Assembly: GCA_965200955.1 (NCBI GenBank)
Contig: OZ241742.1
Location: 4,030,001-4,094,000 of the forward strand
Direction of reading: 5' to 3'
Length of the DNA: 64,000 bases
Source: Bin80 sp026708685
GTDB lineage: Bacteria; Bacteroidota; Rhodothermia; Rhodothermales; Bin80
In this document: in pieces, positions 8,765-18,688 of the stretch
Position numbering within the stretch: position 1 is the stretch's first letter
Layout: each line of letters begins with the position of its first letter
Program-made: the position numbers and the translations under genes
The notes under the pieces: generated by a model
Seen by the model: only the letters and a program-made list of their open reading frames with translations
What the model was told of the DNA's origin: nothing
Database searches by the model: none

Positions 8765-8971
8765 GCATTCACTCTATTCACACTCACACATGTTCTTAGC
8801 AATGGCTTTCAATGATCCATTGAGTTGATTCAGTGGTAAATGGCATCAATGAACAGAGGATGTTGTTTGATGTGACTGATTCATTTTCTTAGGATACTGT
8901 ACTGATTTGAAACAAATCTTTTGAAGGATACAGGCGATCGCAATGGGCATTGACACCATAGAATGTGCATA

Positions 8972-9745
8972 CTACTTCAAATCTACTTTCCTCACAGTGA
9001 TTCCTGCTTCATGCAAAAAATCTTTCACCTCTTTGATCGTCACTTGCCTAAAATGAAACATAGATGCCGCCAATACCGCATGGGCTCGCCCAATCATCAA
9101 CCCATCCCGTAAATGCTCAAGCGTGCCAGCACCACCAGAGGCAATCACTGGAATTTGGACAAGATCATCAAGTTTCTGAAGAAGTTCCAGATCATAGCCA
9201 ATTTGCGTACCATCACGATCCATTGATGTGACCAACAACTCACCAGCTCCCCGCTTTTCTGCTTCCTTTGCCCACTCAAGACCATCTATTCCAGTAAAAC
9301 GCCTCCCTCCGTGCGTATAAACTTCCCATCCACCCTGTTGGTCACGTTTCATATCAATTGCCACAACAACACACTGTGCACCAAATGCCTCAGCACATTC
9401 AGATATCAGATCAACAGACTTGATTGCTGCCGAATTAATGGCCACTTTATCAGCACCTGCATGAAGCATTTCCCTCATATCTTCAAGCGTACGGATCCCT
9501 CCTCCAACGGTAAGGGGAATAAATACCTGTTCAGCAGTCCGACGTACGACATCACGCATGATCCCCCGCCCTTCATGGGTGGCGGTAATATCAAGAAAGA
9601 CCAGTTCATCTGCTCCTTCTTGATTATAGACATGGGCCTGTTCAAGGGGATCACCAGCATCCACTAAATCTACAAACTGGATTCCCTTCACCACACGCCC
9701 TTGGTCAACATCTAAACATGGGATGATTCGCTTGGCTAGGGGCAT
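8972..9745 (-). CDS. hisF: Imidazole glycerol phosphate synthase, cyclase subunit HisF
   Basis: A 257-residue (beta/alpha)8 barrel. With HisH it converts PRFAR and ammonia to imidazole glycerol phosphate and AICAR in histidine synthesis. The catalytic aspartates are in IIPCLDVDQGRVVKG (Asp12) and VVVAIDMKR (near residue 131). The phosphate-binding loops are LTVGGGIRTLEDM and VIASGGAGTLEHLRDG. It is the last gene of the his cluster and overlaps hisA by ten bases. Length and all motifs are normal. Confidence 0.97.
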   Translation of the reverse strand: MPLAKRIIPCLDVDQGRVVKGIQFVDLVDAGDPLEQAHVYNQEGADELVFLDITATHEGRGIMRDVVRRTAEQVFIPLTVGGGIRTLEDMREMLHAGADKVAINSAAIKSVDLISECAEAFGAQCVVVAIDMKRDQQGGWEVYTHGGRRFTGIDGLEWAKEAEKRGAGELLVTSMDRDGTQIGYDLELLQKLDDLVQIPVIASGGAGTLEHLRDGLMIGRAHAVLAASMFHFRQVTIKEVKDFLHEAGITVRKVDLK

Positions 9746-10482
9746 TCAGTGACCTCCTTGCTCCAGATCTGATACTCCGAAAATTTTCCTTCATAGAGTG
9801 CACGTCCAATTATCACGGAATCCACACCGTAAGGTGCTACGCTCTGTAACGTTTCCAAATCTTCAGGACCAGAAACTCCACCACTGGCCATAAGACGTAC
9901 TGATGTGAGCTTCTTTCCCATAGAACGATATGCCTCAACATTAGGGCCCTGCATCGTTCCATCACGGTTAATATCCGTGTAGATGATCCGGGTCACTCCA
10001 CGATTCTGCATCTCCATGGCAAATTCCAATGCAGACATGCCAGTGTGATCAAGCCACCCACTGATCCGTACCTCCCCATCTTTGGCATCAATCCCAATCG
10101 CTATGCGATCAGGTCCATATTGCCTGATCACTGCATCCACGAGATCTGGATTTTGAACAGCCGCTGTCCCTATGATCACCCGGTGGATCCCATGATCAAG
10201 CCGATGAGTGACATCTCCTGCACTGCGAATACCCCCACCCGTCTGAACTGGAACAGCAATCTCTCGTGCAATCTGAGCGATCAACTCGGTGTTATGCGTT
10301 TGTCCTCCCGACCGAGCCGCATCTAAATCAACCACATGGACCATCGGAGCACCCATGGCTTCCCATTGTTGGGCAATGACTACAGGACTATCATGATAGT
10401 GTGTGACTTGATCATATTGACCGCGCATCAATCGCACACACTGTCCATGAAGAAGATCAATCGCTGGTACAGGAATGATCAT
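9736..10482 (-). CDS. hisA: Phosphoribosylformimino-AICAR-phosphate isomerase HisA
   Basis: A 248-residue (beta/alpha)8 barrel that isomerises ProFAR to PRFAR. The N-terminus IIPVPAIDLLHGQCVRLMRG carries the catalytic Asp8 (AIDL), and the second Asp lies in the YTDINRDGTMQGPN segment near residue 168. Phosphate-binding loops are VQTGGGIRSAGDV and LMASGGVSGPEDL. It overlaps hisH upstream by four bases and hisF downstream by ten, consistent with a translationally coupled operon. No relation to the bifunctional PriA form is evident from the sequence. Confidence 0.96.
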   Translation of the reverse strand: MIIPVPAIDLLHGQCVRLMRGQYDQVTHYHDSPVVIAQQWEAMGAPMVHVVDLDAARSGGQTHNTELIAQIAREIAVPVQTGGGIRSAGDVTHRLDHGIHRVIIGTAAVQNPDLVDAVIRQYGPDRIAIGIDAKDGEVRISGWLDHTGMSALEFAMEMQNRGVTRIIYTDINRDGTMQGPNVEAYRSMGKKLTSVRLMASGGVSGPEDLETLQSVAPYGVDSVIIGRALYEGKFSEYQIWSKEVTECP

Positions 10483-11090
10483 GTCAGCGTTGCAAAATTA
10501 GAGAGAATACGTAGCCCCACATGATGGCTTTTTTCGGGGTGGAACTGTACTCCATAGACATGATTACGCGAAAATGCAACGGGAATTGAACATCCATAGT
10601 CTGTCATGGCAATGACATCTTCAGGATCGGTTTCGGTAGCATAAAATGAATGTGCAAAGTAGCAGAATGCTTGTTCAGGAAGTCCATGCAGTAACGGATT
10701 GGATTGGACGGGCTGAACGACGTTCCATCCCATGTGAGGGACTTTCAACGAAGGATCACTTGGGGTCAACTCTTTGATGTGCCCATGGAGGAGGCCTAAA
10801 CCTCTGTAGTCTCCTTTTTCTGAGCTAGATTCAAAGAGCATCTGCATCCCCACGCATACGCCCAAAAAGGGTATATCTCGTCTAACCGCATCCATAATCG
10901 AGTGCTCCAGATTTCGTTTTCGAACTTCTTCAATACAGGCTCCAAACGCACCCACACCCGGAAGAATGAGCCGAGAGGCCTGACCAATGACCTGTGGATT
11001 GTCGGTTCTCACGACATGAGACGAAACCTGCAAGAGAGCTTTCTCTATGGATCGAAGATTTCCGATCCCATAGTCAATGATGACGATCAT
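10479..11090 (-). CDS. hisH: Imidazole glycerol phosphate synthase, glutaminase subunit HisH
   Basis: A 203-residue class I glutamine amidotransferase that feeds ammonia to HisF. The nucleophile elbow is PFLGVCVGMQMLF (Cys79), and the His/Glu pair is in GVQFHPEKSHHVG near residue 188. The N-terminal IIDYGIGNLRSIEKAL and LPGVGAFGACI loop (oxyanion strand) are typical. It starts one base inside the proC stop region and overlaps hisA by four bases. Confidence 0.96.
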   Translation of the reverse strand: MIVIIDYGIGNLRSIEKALLQVSSHVVRTDNPQVIGQASRLILPGVGAFGACIEEVRKRNLEHSIMDAVRRDIPFLGVCVGMQMLFESSSEKGDYRGLGLLHGHIKELTPSDPSLKVPHMGWNVVQPVQSNPLLHGLPEQAFCYFAHSFYATETDPEDVIAMTDYGCSIPVAFSRNHVYGVQFHPEKSHHVGLRILSNFATLT

Positions 11091-11920
11091 CAGCTCTCAT
11101 CACCCCCACTGAGTTCTTTGGATCGTTCGGTAGCAGTGGACACTGCGTGGATAAACATGGTTCGTAGTCCATATTTTTCCAGCTCTGCAATGGCAGCAAT
11201 GGTAGTGCCACCAGGGGTCGTGACTTGGTCCCGGAGAATGGCGGGATGTTCTCCTGTATGATCCGCAAGATGTGCAGCTCCCAGAACTGTCTGTTTAGAG
11301 AGTCGGAATGCAATAGGGCGAGGAAGTCCCTGCTTAACTCCAGCATCGGTGAGGGCTTCAATCAGCATAAAGACATATGCTGGTCCACTACCACTCAGTC
11401 CAGTGACGGCATCCATGAGATATTCCTGAACTTTTTCAACGGTTCCGACGGCTTCAAACATCTCCTGAACAAGACCAAGATGCTGAGAGGATGCAGCCTC
11501 TCCAGCACAAATGGCAGTAGCCGCCCTACCAACGATCATGGGCGTATTGGGCATGGTACGGACAATGGGCTGATGTTCCGAGAATTCCTTGGCAATCCGA
11601 GTCGTGGTGAGTCCTGCCAAGACGGAAACAATCAATGCCTCTGGATTCACATGGTCAGAAATTTCTTTGGTCACAGTTAACCAGTTCGCAGGCTTCACGG
11701 CTAACACAACAATAGATGCATCTTGGACGGCAGCCTGATTATCTGTACCAGCCAATACATCGGGTAAAGCATTGCGCAAAGCGTGGAGTGCTTGAGGATT
11801 TCGGCGGGTGATTCGTATCCTAGACGGATCTACATGCCCCCCGTTGAGAAGCCCACCAACGAGGGAGCTGCCTATATTTCCAGCACCAATGACAGCGATG
11901 GTTTGTTTGGAAAGAGTCAT
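11090..11920 (-). CDS. proC: Pyrroline-5-carboxylate reductase
   Basis: A 276-residue enzyme that reduces 1-pyrroline-5-carboxylate to proline with NAD(P)H. The Rossmann dinucleotide loop is IAVIGAGNIGSSLVGGLL (residues 8-25). The family signature near the C-terminus is VLGAAHL followed by LRDQVTTPGGTTIAAIAELEK, and AVTGLSGSGPAYVFMLIEALTDAGV is the substrate/dimer region. It sits between hisB (no gap) and hisH (one-base overlap). Its placement inside a histidine operon is unusual and implies co-expression of proline and histidine synthesis; I saw no sign of recent transfer such as changed codon use. Confidence 0.96.
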   Translation of the reverse strand: MTLSKQTIAVIGAGNIGSSLVGGLLNGGHVDPSRIRITRRNPQALHALRNALPDVLAGTDNQAAVQDASIVVLAVKPANWLTVTKEISDHVNPEALIVSVLAGLTTTRIAKEFSEHQPIVRTMPNTPMIVGRAATAICAGEAASSQHLGLVQEMFEAVGTVEKVQEYLMDAVTGLSGSGPAYVFMLIEALTDAGVKQGLPRPIAFRLSKQTVLGAAHLADHTGEHPAILRDQVTTPGGTTIAAIAELEKYGLRTMFIHAVSTATERSKELSGGDES

Positions 11921-12526
11921 TTAAAGGATTCCTTTAGTAGATGGCATTTTTGCGTTCTCGTCACTTTGCCGAGTTGCTATGTGAAGGGCTCTTGCCACAG
12001 ACTTAAATATGGCTTCAATTTTATGATGGGTATTGATGCCATAAAGGATCGAGATATGCAAGGTGCAATGAGCATGCTCTGCAAAGCTGTACCAGAAATG
12101 TTGAACGAGTTCAGTGGGCAGATCACCGACGGTAGGACGATCAAACTCTCCCGAAAAGTAAAGTGTGAATCTCCCTGAAAGGTCAACAACTGCACGGGCC
12201 AAGGCCTCATCCATGGGAACATAGGCATGTCCGTATCGAGAAATATGAGACTTGTCTCCCAGTGCCTGATGGAACGCTTGGCCAAGACAGATTCCAATAT
12301 CCTCAACCGTATGGTGCTCGTCAACATTCAGATCCCCTGAACATGTGATTTCAAGGTCAAATTGACCATGTTTTGCAAAAAGATCTAACATGTGATCCAT
12401 AAAGCCAATACCCGTCTGGATGTTATGGCTGTCAGATCCATCTAACGCCACCTGCACCGAGATATTCGTCTCGTTGGTGACACGCTGTATGGAACCCTTC
12501 CTGTCCGTAGTAGAAGATGCTACCAT
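11921..12526 (-). CDS. hisB: Imidazoleglycerol-phosphate dehydratase HisB (monofunctional)
   Basis: A 201-residue dehydratase from the ATG at 12526; an upstream in-frame start at 12586 adds a hydrophobic 20-residue leader not seen in the family, so I prefer 12526. Manganese-binding motifs are GFMDHMLDLFAKHG and DEHHTVEDIGICLGQA, with the later HFWYSFAEHA...HHKIEAIFKSVARAL completing the sites. It lacks the histidinol-phosphatase domain of the enterobacterial fusion. It is the first gene of the hisB-proC-hisH-hisA-hisF cluster; hisG, hisD, hisC, hisI and hisE are not in the window. Confidence 0.95.
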   Translation of the reverse strand: MVASSTTDRKGSIQRVTNETNISVQVALDGSDSHNIQTGIGFMDHMLDLFAKHGQFDLEITCSGDLNVDEHHTVEDIGICLGQAFHQALGDKSHISRYGHAYVPMDEALARAVVDLSGRFTLYFSGEFDRPTVGDLPTELVQHFWYSFAEHAHCTLHISILYGINTHHKIEAIFKSVARALHIATRQSDENAKMPSTKGIL

Positions 12527-12550
12527 GATGTATAAAAGTATTATTGATCC

Positions 12551-12599
12551 TTGTACGCACAAGTACCCTGTAAGGTGAAAATTCACCAGAGGTACAAGA
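12551..12599. promoter_or_regulatory. Nested dyad symmetry upstream of the his operon
   Basis: The outer arms are cttgtac (12551-12557) and gtacaag (12593-12599). The inner arms are ggtgaa (12575-12580) and ttcacc (12583-12588), separated by two bases. They lie about 25-75 bases before the hisB start. They could be an operator or an RNA hairpin in the leader. No histidine-rich leader peptide or T-box-like feature was seen, so this is only a structural observation. Confidence 0.25.
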
Positions 12600-12724
12600 A
12601 CTAATTACATCCGTTGAAGGTGTAACGCATGATTTTAGTGGTAATCGCTCCCTTGATGTTTGGTACCACTGCAGTGGTTCCAAATACCAAACGTTGTACT
12701 TGCCAATGCGGGCAATCAACAGGT

Positions 12725-13063
12725 TCAGATCTGCTCACAAAGATTCATTGTATGGCCCCCCTTAGAGACCACCAAGTAGGAAATTCTATGAACATTGAGC
12801 CCTTGATGTAATGAAGTAAAAGCTCGCATGAGTTCACTATCTACATGCCTACAATCATTACAAAATTTGTAACCTCTACCACGATACAGTGTGGATCGGG
12901 GCTGTGTACAGTAGAAGTTTCGTCTATGTACACTGGCACTGAAGGAGGTTGCAAACCTAAGCCTGATGCAAAGAGCACCTACAAGGTATTCTTTGAAGTA
13001 CACAATTACGGGTGGAAACACCCATTCAAATGAGTATTTTGATGAATGTGTACTATCTTTCAT
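12725..13063 (-). pseudogene. Possible IS1-like transposase relic
   Basis: A minus-strand open stretch containing YRGRGYKFCNDCRH, which resembles half of a zinc ribbon, followed by AFTSLHQGLNVHRISYLVVSKGG, which resembles the helix-turn-helix of IS1-type InsA proteins. No catalytic domain follows; further minus-strand open sequence (to about 12600) is not recognisable. There is no start or ribosome site worth naming, and overlapping plus-strand sequence is also partly open. It is best read as a degraded transposase fragment, with low certainty. Confidence 0.25.
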
Positions 13064-13480
13064 GCAGATGAACTGGAACGACTACATATATCAGACTCAT
13101 CAGGACGGTTTCTTGATCTTTAAGCACAAGGAAGACAATGGAACCCCAAAGTATGCGTATCGTGGAGAGCACGAGATGGTCAAAGGCGAAACTGGTACGG
13201 CAGAGACGCTGACTGACATCAAGATTCTGATCCAAGAATTCCTTGCGTACCACTTTTCAAACGGCATTTCCACTGGCTATCGGCGGATTGGTTATCCACC
13301 CCCGAGGAGATTCACAAAAACGTAGCGATTGGTAAGTACATCTACCGTGACAAGGCGATCAAACTGCCTAAATTTATGGCGATGATTCGTCCTTCTCTAA
13401 TCAAAAAGACCTGTACAGGAAAGATATGCCTTCAATACTGGTTGAAGAAATACCGTCGAACGCATGAAAAAGACCATTGA
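12966..13480 (+). pseudogene. Unrecognised degraded gene fragment
   Basis: From about 13060 the plus strand reads coding-like sequence (KYAYRGEHEMVKGETG, then ILIQEFLAYHFSNGISTGYRRIGYPPP). At a CCCCC run near 13303 the frame must shift to continue as PEEIHKNVAIGKYIYRDKAIKLP and LQYWLKKYRRTHEKDH, ending at 13480. I do not recognise the family. The composition, the frameshift in a homopolymer and the absence of a clear start suggest a pseudogene; chance open frames are possible. Confidence 0.2.
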
Positions 13481-14044
13481 CAGAGAGTTAGAAAAACTCC
13501 CAAAGAAATACTTCAAATTCTTCACCTAGATGAATGAGTGTTAAATCCTGACGGTATCTTGCAGACGGCATGCGTCTTCAAAATGTATAGGGATAAACTG
13601 GAGTTAGGCAAATAGTGTGACGCGTACGACTAAGGATGAATCCTTTCAAGAAACCTCAATCATGATGCTACCAGCAGTACGGTTGCAAAGCATAGAAATT
13701 TGAACATCACGTAGCAAAGATGTTCTCGAAAAGTGATGAACTTTAGTACTGTTCTTTTTGAACGAAAAAATGTCTTGCAGATGCGTCTTTCCGATGATGT
13801 TTCTCTTTGGGTGGAGAACCAGAGACGGTAATTCTCGTGATCTAATGCAGAGCATGGTTTGGTATGCTTCTGTGGTTCATTTTTCAAGAATTCAAAGCTA
13901 CATAACCATGCACGATTCTCGGACTGTGTTGTTTTGAAACTGGACATGAGAAGCATCTTGATGCCATCATGCCACATATCATAATAAATCGTGATAGGAT
14001 CCATGAGGGCAAAATTTTGTTCAACTGGCATTGTTTACATGTGA
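13481..14044. other. Intergenic, no gene seen
   Basis: Between the degraded fragment and metG. A 123-codon minus-strand open frame (13660-14031) exists, but its composition is unlike a folded protein (scattered Cys, Phe, Arg runs), it has no recognisable motif and it lies in the expected metG promoter region. I do not call it a gene. Confidence 0.4.
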
Positions 14045-16138
14045 ATGTCCTCAAAATCGTTTAAGCGTACATTAGTCACTTCTGCGTTACCCTACACGAA
14101 TGGTCCGATTCATATCGGACATTTAGCAGGAGCGTATCTTCCAGCCGACATGCATGTTCGCTATCTGAGACTATCGGGGCAGGATGTTGTTTATGTCTGT
14201 GGATCTGATGAATTTGGTGTTGCCATTTTAATTCAAGCCATGCAGAATGGAATCACCGCCAGAGATGTCATTGATCGCTATCATCCATTGATCCGAGATA
14301 GTTTTGCAGCATTTGGAATTAGTTTTGATCACTACAGTCGTACGTCAAAAGAAGTCCATATTAAAACCAGTCAGGAGTTTTTTCAGCACTTGGCCGACAA
14401 GAATGAATTTGTGTTGAAGCGTGAAGAACACCTGTATGATCCAGTTGCACAAGTCTTCCTGGCCGATCGATTTGTATGTGGGGAGTGTCCCTACTGCGGA
14501 TATGAGCATGCCTACGGGGATCAATGTGAACGGTGTGGCGCCTCCTTGAGCCCTACAGAAATTAAGAATCCCCGAAGTACACTGACCGATGCCGTTCCTG
14601 AACTGCGAGAAACCACTCACTGGTATTTACCACTGGGAAAATGGCAGACCCAACTTGAACAGTACATAGCACAACACCCTGAATGGAAACCCAATGTTCT
14701 TGGACAGATTGGAGCATGGTTTTCAGATGGGTTGCGCGATCGTGCCATTACGCGAGATGTTCCTTGGGGGGTTGCTGTTCCTCAGAAAGCGGCGGATGTA
14801 GCAGGGGTCAATGCTGAAGGGAAGGTCATCTATGTCTGGTTTGACGCACCGATCGGATATATTTCTTCAACGAAAGAGTGGGCTGCCAGCCAGGGTGATC
14901 CAGACTTGTGGAAGCTCTACTGGCAGGATGATGAGTCAAGATTGATTCACTTTATTGGAAAGGATAACATTGTATTTCACACCCTGATGTTTCCTGCCAT
15001 GTTGATGGCACATGGGGGGTATGTTGTGCCCAATCAAGTACCAGCGAATGAATTTTTGAATATCGAGGGTGCGAAGCTATCTACCAGTCGTGGATGGGCA
15101 GTGTGGCTACATGAATATCTGGAGGATTTTCCTCCCGACCTCCTTCGTTACTCATTGGCTACCATTCTTCCTGAATCCAAGGATTCTGACTTTAACTGGT
15201 ATGAATTTCAAGCGAAGGTAAACAGCGAGCTTGCCGATATCTTGGGCAACTTTGTTCATCGTGCCCTGACGTTTGCAGAACGTGAGTTTGACAATAAGGT
15301 GCCTCCTCTATCCGCTCTTTCAGAAGCGGATCAGGTAGCTTTGGATGAACTAACCGAATTTCCTACCAAGATTGGAGATGCCTACCAGCAATTCCGATTT
15401 CGTGAAGCTGTACGTATGACCATGAATGTCGCACGATTGGGCAACAAGTATTTTAATGATCAGACCCCTTGGATCACGCGTAAGAGTGATCCATCACAAT
15501 GTGCGAATACGATTCATATTTCTCTGCAGATTTGTGCTGCTCTCTCGGTCTTCATGGATCCCGTTCTACCCTTCTCAGCAGAGAAGCTTCGTCGCATGAT
15601 AGGATTGGATGGTGTACGCTCAAGCACTCCATCCAGAAATTCATCCGACATGATTGACTGGAATCAAGCGGGTACTCCACTGTTACCTGTTGGTCATGCA
15701 CTTGGAAGCCGAGAGATTCTTTTTCATAAAATTACTGATGATCAGATTCAAATTCAGATGGCCAAATTGAATACTTCCAGTTCTGAGCAGGAACCGATCC
15801 CCTATGCGGAGACCAAACCTGAAATCGTCTATGATGATTTTGCTAAAATGGATTTTCGTACAGGCAAGATTCTTTCAGCAGAACCTGTTCCGAAATCAAA
15901 AAGATTGTTGAAGTTAGAGGTAGATTTAGGTTTTGAGACTCGACAGATTCTTGCGGGGGTTGCAGAGCATTTTCAGCCAAAGGAGATGGTTGGGCGATCG
16001 GTGGTTGTGGTTGCGAATCTTGCACCACGAAAGATGATGGGTTTAGAGAGCCAGGGTATGGTGTTAATGGCCGAAGATCCTTCGGGCAATTTATCCCTTG
16101 TATCCTCTGAAAGTGATCCAGGATCCGTCGTATGCTAA
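14045..16138 (+). CDS. metG: Methionyl-tRNA synthetase with C-terminal tRNA-binding domain
   Basis: A 697-residue class I synthetase that charges tRNA-Met. The HIGH motif is in YTNGPIHIGHLAGAYL (residues 17-32). The zinc knuckle CGECPYCGYEHAYG...CERCG lies near residues 143-163. The second signature is KLSTSR near residue 343 in place of KMSKS, a variant common in this branch of MetRS. The C-terminal part (from about 595, FAKMDFRTGKIL through APRKMMGLESQGMVL) is the EMAP-II/Trbp111-like OB-fold that aids dimerisation and tRNA binding. The ATG at 14045 is followed by SSKSFKRTLVTSALPYTNG as in relatives. It is a single-gene unit. Confidence 0.97.
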   Translation: MSSKSFKRTLVTSALPYTNGPIHIGHLAGAYLPADMHVRYLRLSGQDVVYVCGSDEFGVAILIQAMQNGITARDVIDRYHPLIRDSFAAFGISFDHYSRTSKEVHIKTSQEFFQHLADKNEFVLKREEHLYDPVAQVFLADRFVCGECPYCGYEHAYGDQCERCGASLSPTEIKNPRSTLTDAVPELRETTHWYLPLGKWQTQLEQYIAQHPEWKPNVLGQIGAWFSDGLRDRAITRDVPWGVAVPQKAADVAGVNAEGKVIYVWFDAPIGYISSTKEWAASQGDPDLWKLYWQDDESRLIHFIGKDNIVFHTLMFPAMLMAHGGYVVPNQVPANEFLNIEGAKLSTSRGWAVWLHEYLEDFPPDLLRYSLATILPESKDSDFNWYEFQAKVNSELADILGNFVHRALTFAEREFDNKVPPLSALSEADQVALDELTEFPTKIGDAYQQFRFREAVRMTMNVARLGNKYFNDQTPWITRKSDPSQCANTIHISLQICAALSVFMDPVLPFSAEKLRRMIGLDGVRSSTPSRNSSDMIDWNQAGTPLLPVGHALGSREILFHKITDDQIQIQMAKLNTSSSEQEPIPYAETKPEIVYDDFAKMDFRTGKILSAEPVPKSKRLLKLEVDLGFETRQILAGVAEHFQPKEMVGRSVVVVANLAPRKMMGLESQGMVLMAEDPSGNLSLVSSESDPGSVVC

Positions 16139-16424
16139 TGGAATCCACATGGTTACGTTTACAAAACTGATGTACGCTCCTTGATACCAATGTCTATGTC
16201 CATATTTTTTCTGACAACGACAATTGGACTTCATGGTCACTCGGATTTCTCACAAATTTCTTTTTTTTGAATCGTACCCACGATGATCAAAGGCAGTGAA
16301 CTGTTATTTCAATTCTTGAAAATCAAACAGGGTGCTAACCTATCACCGTACAGACTGCTTACTGTCACTACATGTACCAGAATTTTCATCAGAGATTGCC
16401 AATGGTAGTCATATGGCATGAGTT

Positions 16425-18358
16425 TTAGGGTACATTTGATAATTGATTCACAAACCGCTCAACTCTGTCAAGGTATTCAGTTTTTTCTAAATACTCTGCG
16501 TATGAATTCCTTGCACCATTAATCAGGGAATCGTAGTGAACAATTCCACTCCCAGGCGAAATTCCTTGCATCAGTGATTTCAGTCTATTTGGATCCGCCT
16601 GCTCTTCGTCAACGGGAATTCCAAGGACAAAAATCACCTCAATATTGGGAGAAGTTTCATCTTGTGCAATCAGAATTTGTTTTAGCTTGTTGACATACAA
16701 GATTCCCTGTCGTACCAAATCCATCAGATCCATTTTTCGGCTTGCCCTTTTCAATTCAACGATAATATGCTTCCCCGCATAGGTCCTATATGCGATATCT
16801 ACGCACCCAAGATTTTCATTTTCAGACAAGTCTTTCACGATGATATTTTCACTTATTAAACGCGATTCCATCAAGCGGCTTGATGATACATTTTCCCACG
16901 CAGGGTCAAGGAGCCATAAATTATGGAATAAACTTTGCTACAGAATTTTTTCTTTTTCATTTTTATCAACCAGATGTTGAAACATCTTGATGATTTCGAG
17001 ATGAGAATTGACAATATCCCGATACAGAGAAGCTTGATCTGCCAGAATTTCTAAGAGCTTGTTTGCGTTTGAAATATTGCTCACCAATTCATCCGTAGAT
17101 CCACGCAATTTCAATCGTTCAAATGCCAAGATCCCATGTCAAAATAATAATTTTCGATCACTTTCGTGATCTAAATGGATCGTTGACAACTGCACGATCA
17201 TTTGCTCAGCCTGTTTTCTGAAGCCATATTGTAGGGAATCAAGCCAGTCTTTTAGTGGGGGGAGTTTTTTCTGGGTTTCTTCCAATCCAATCTTTCCCCG
17301 CAGTTCAATCCAATCTGTATCTACTTGAAGGAGTATTATTTTCAAATATTTTAACAATTCCCCATAACGAGGATCATCTTCTTTGATACGCTGACGATCA
17401 CTCGTTGCAATATCAGGTTCATCATCTAAATCAAGAAAATCCACATCAATTTGTCCCGTCAAATATTTTGTGTAGATGTTGTTATCATTGACGTTTAATA
17501 GGATATTTTCCTGAAACAGGCGACCCCTAGAAAAATGACTATACTATTGAGATTTCCAATATCCGAACTCTCTAAATGTTGAGGTTTGAAAGTTGTGCCG
17601 ATCCAACCTTGAACTCTCCAGTTCTCACTCCAATGATCCAGACGATCGGGTAAAAAGCGTGGATTCGGCAAATGGGAGCAAGAGGTCACCGGAATATCGG
17701 GCTCACCTATTTTCCATAAGAACTGAACTTTGGATAAATCATCTCGGTCGGTAATTGTTATAGGATGATTGTTCAATTCTATCATAAATTGGTGTACTTC
17801 ACCGATAATGAGAAACGACGAGCAAGCCTCTTGCGTAATGCTGTTGTTCCGATGGATAGTCGTTTTCGTTTTATTTTCTTGAGAAGAATTTCAGTACCTC
17901 TTCCCTCAAATGCACCATTCAATGGCTCAGGATAAAAGGTCCATCTCCGTTCTTTAGAGCTTCATTGATTTTTTCTATGCTCATTCGAAATCCATGTGAG
18001 CCTCCATTCGCTGATGACCGCACTTCAATGACTTCTGCAATTGAGAACAGCGACAGTTTACCCAATTCCTTCGCCCCATCACCATAAATTGATTATCTTG
18101 ATGGTCTTCTTCTCGCCGATGATATCCAACATGAAGAAACTTCTGATTCACATCATCCACCGTCATTCCTACTCCATCATCAATAATTGAAATCTGTTTC
18201 AGGTCCTGATCAATCGTGATCATCACGTTTTTAGCATCGGCATCCCACGCATTCGCCACAACTTCGGTCAAGACTGCTACAATATTGCTATATAAATTGA
18301 TCCCTAAATGTTTCAAGACATTTAGGTCAACTGTCATCTGATACGGATTCTGAGACAT
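16425..18358 (-). pseudogene. MORC/Hsp90-type GHKL ATPase fused to a PD-(D/E)xK nuclease, heavily disrupted
   Basis: One former gene of about 640 codons. It begins MSQNPYQMTVDLNVLKHLG (ATG 18358; an upstream ATG at 18466 is possible) with GHKL motifs EVVANAWDADA (N-box), DDGVGM (G1) and GKLSLFSIA (G2 region). The middle has TGQIDVDFLD and DIATSDRQRIKEDDPRY; the C-terminus has LWLLDPAWE and VDIAYRTYAGKHIIVELKRASRKM, a D...ExK nuclease core. Reading requires three frameshifts (near 18078, 17800 and 17520) and passes two in-frame stops (TGA 17139-17141, TAG about 16938). Such ATPase-nuclease fusions occur in restriction/defence islands. The gene is dead. Confidence 0.8.
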
Positions 18359-18688
18359 GAAAAAAGGAGTTACCGGTGAAAATGCTTTGAAGAAAATCCA
18401 CGATTTAAAGAAGACATCAATTTTTTTACTCAGTGAACGATCTTTTGATTGACGACCTTGACTCATTCAAGACGTTGAAAACGACCATATCGCACTTTAC
18501 TGGAGAATCATTAATGTGATTCTCTTAACAAACAGAGTTCTCATCAACCCATTGTTTTAACTTAGAAGTGTATCTTTTAGGAAACACGAAATCAACTCTC
18601 GTTGTCCATGCGTATAAATTTAGCATAAAATGGATGTTGGGCACGGCATTGAGTAGATGTGTGTATAAGTCTCAACTCTGATTGTTCC

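Noticed and set aside
12370..12385. Sequence ttttgcaaaa in hisB resembling the MITE terminus
   Set aside because: It encodes the conserved HisB FAKHG segment and has no partner repeat; chance match.
13660..14031. 123-codon minus-strand frame divergent from metG
   Set aside because: No domain, odd composition and location in the metG upstream region; not supportable as a gene.
8495..17141. TGA recoding (selenocysteine or reassigned codon) to explain in-frame TGA in two genes
   Set aside because: Both genes are otherwise damaged, neither position is a redox motif, and intact genes here use TGA as stop.
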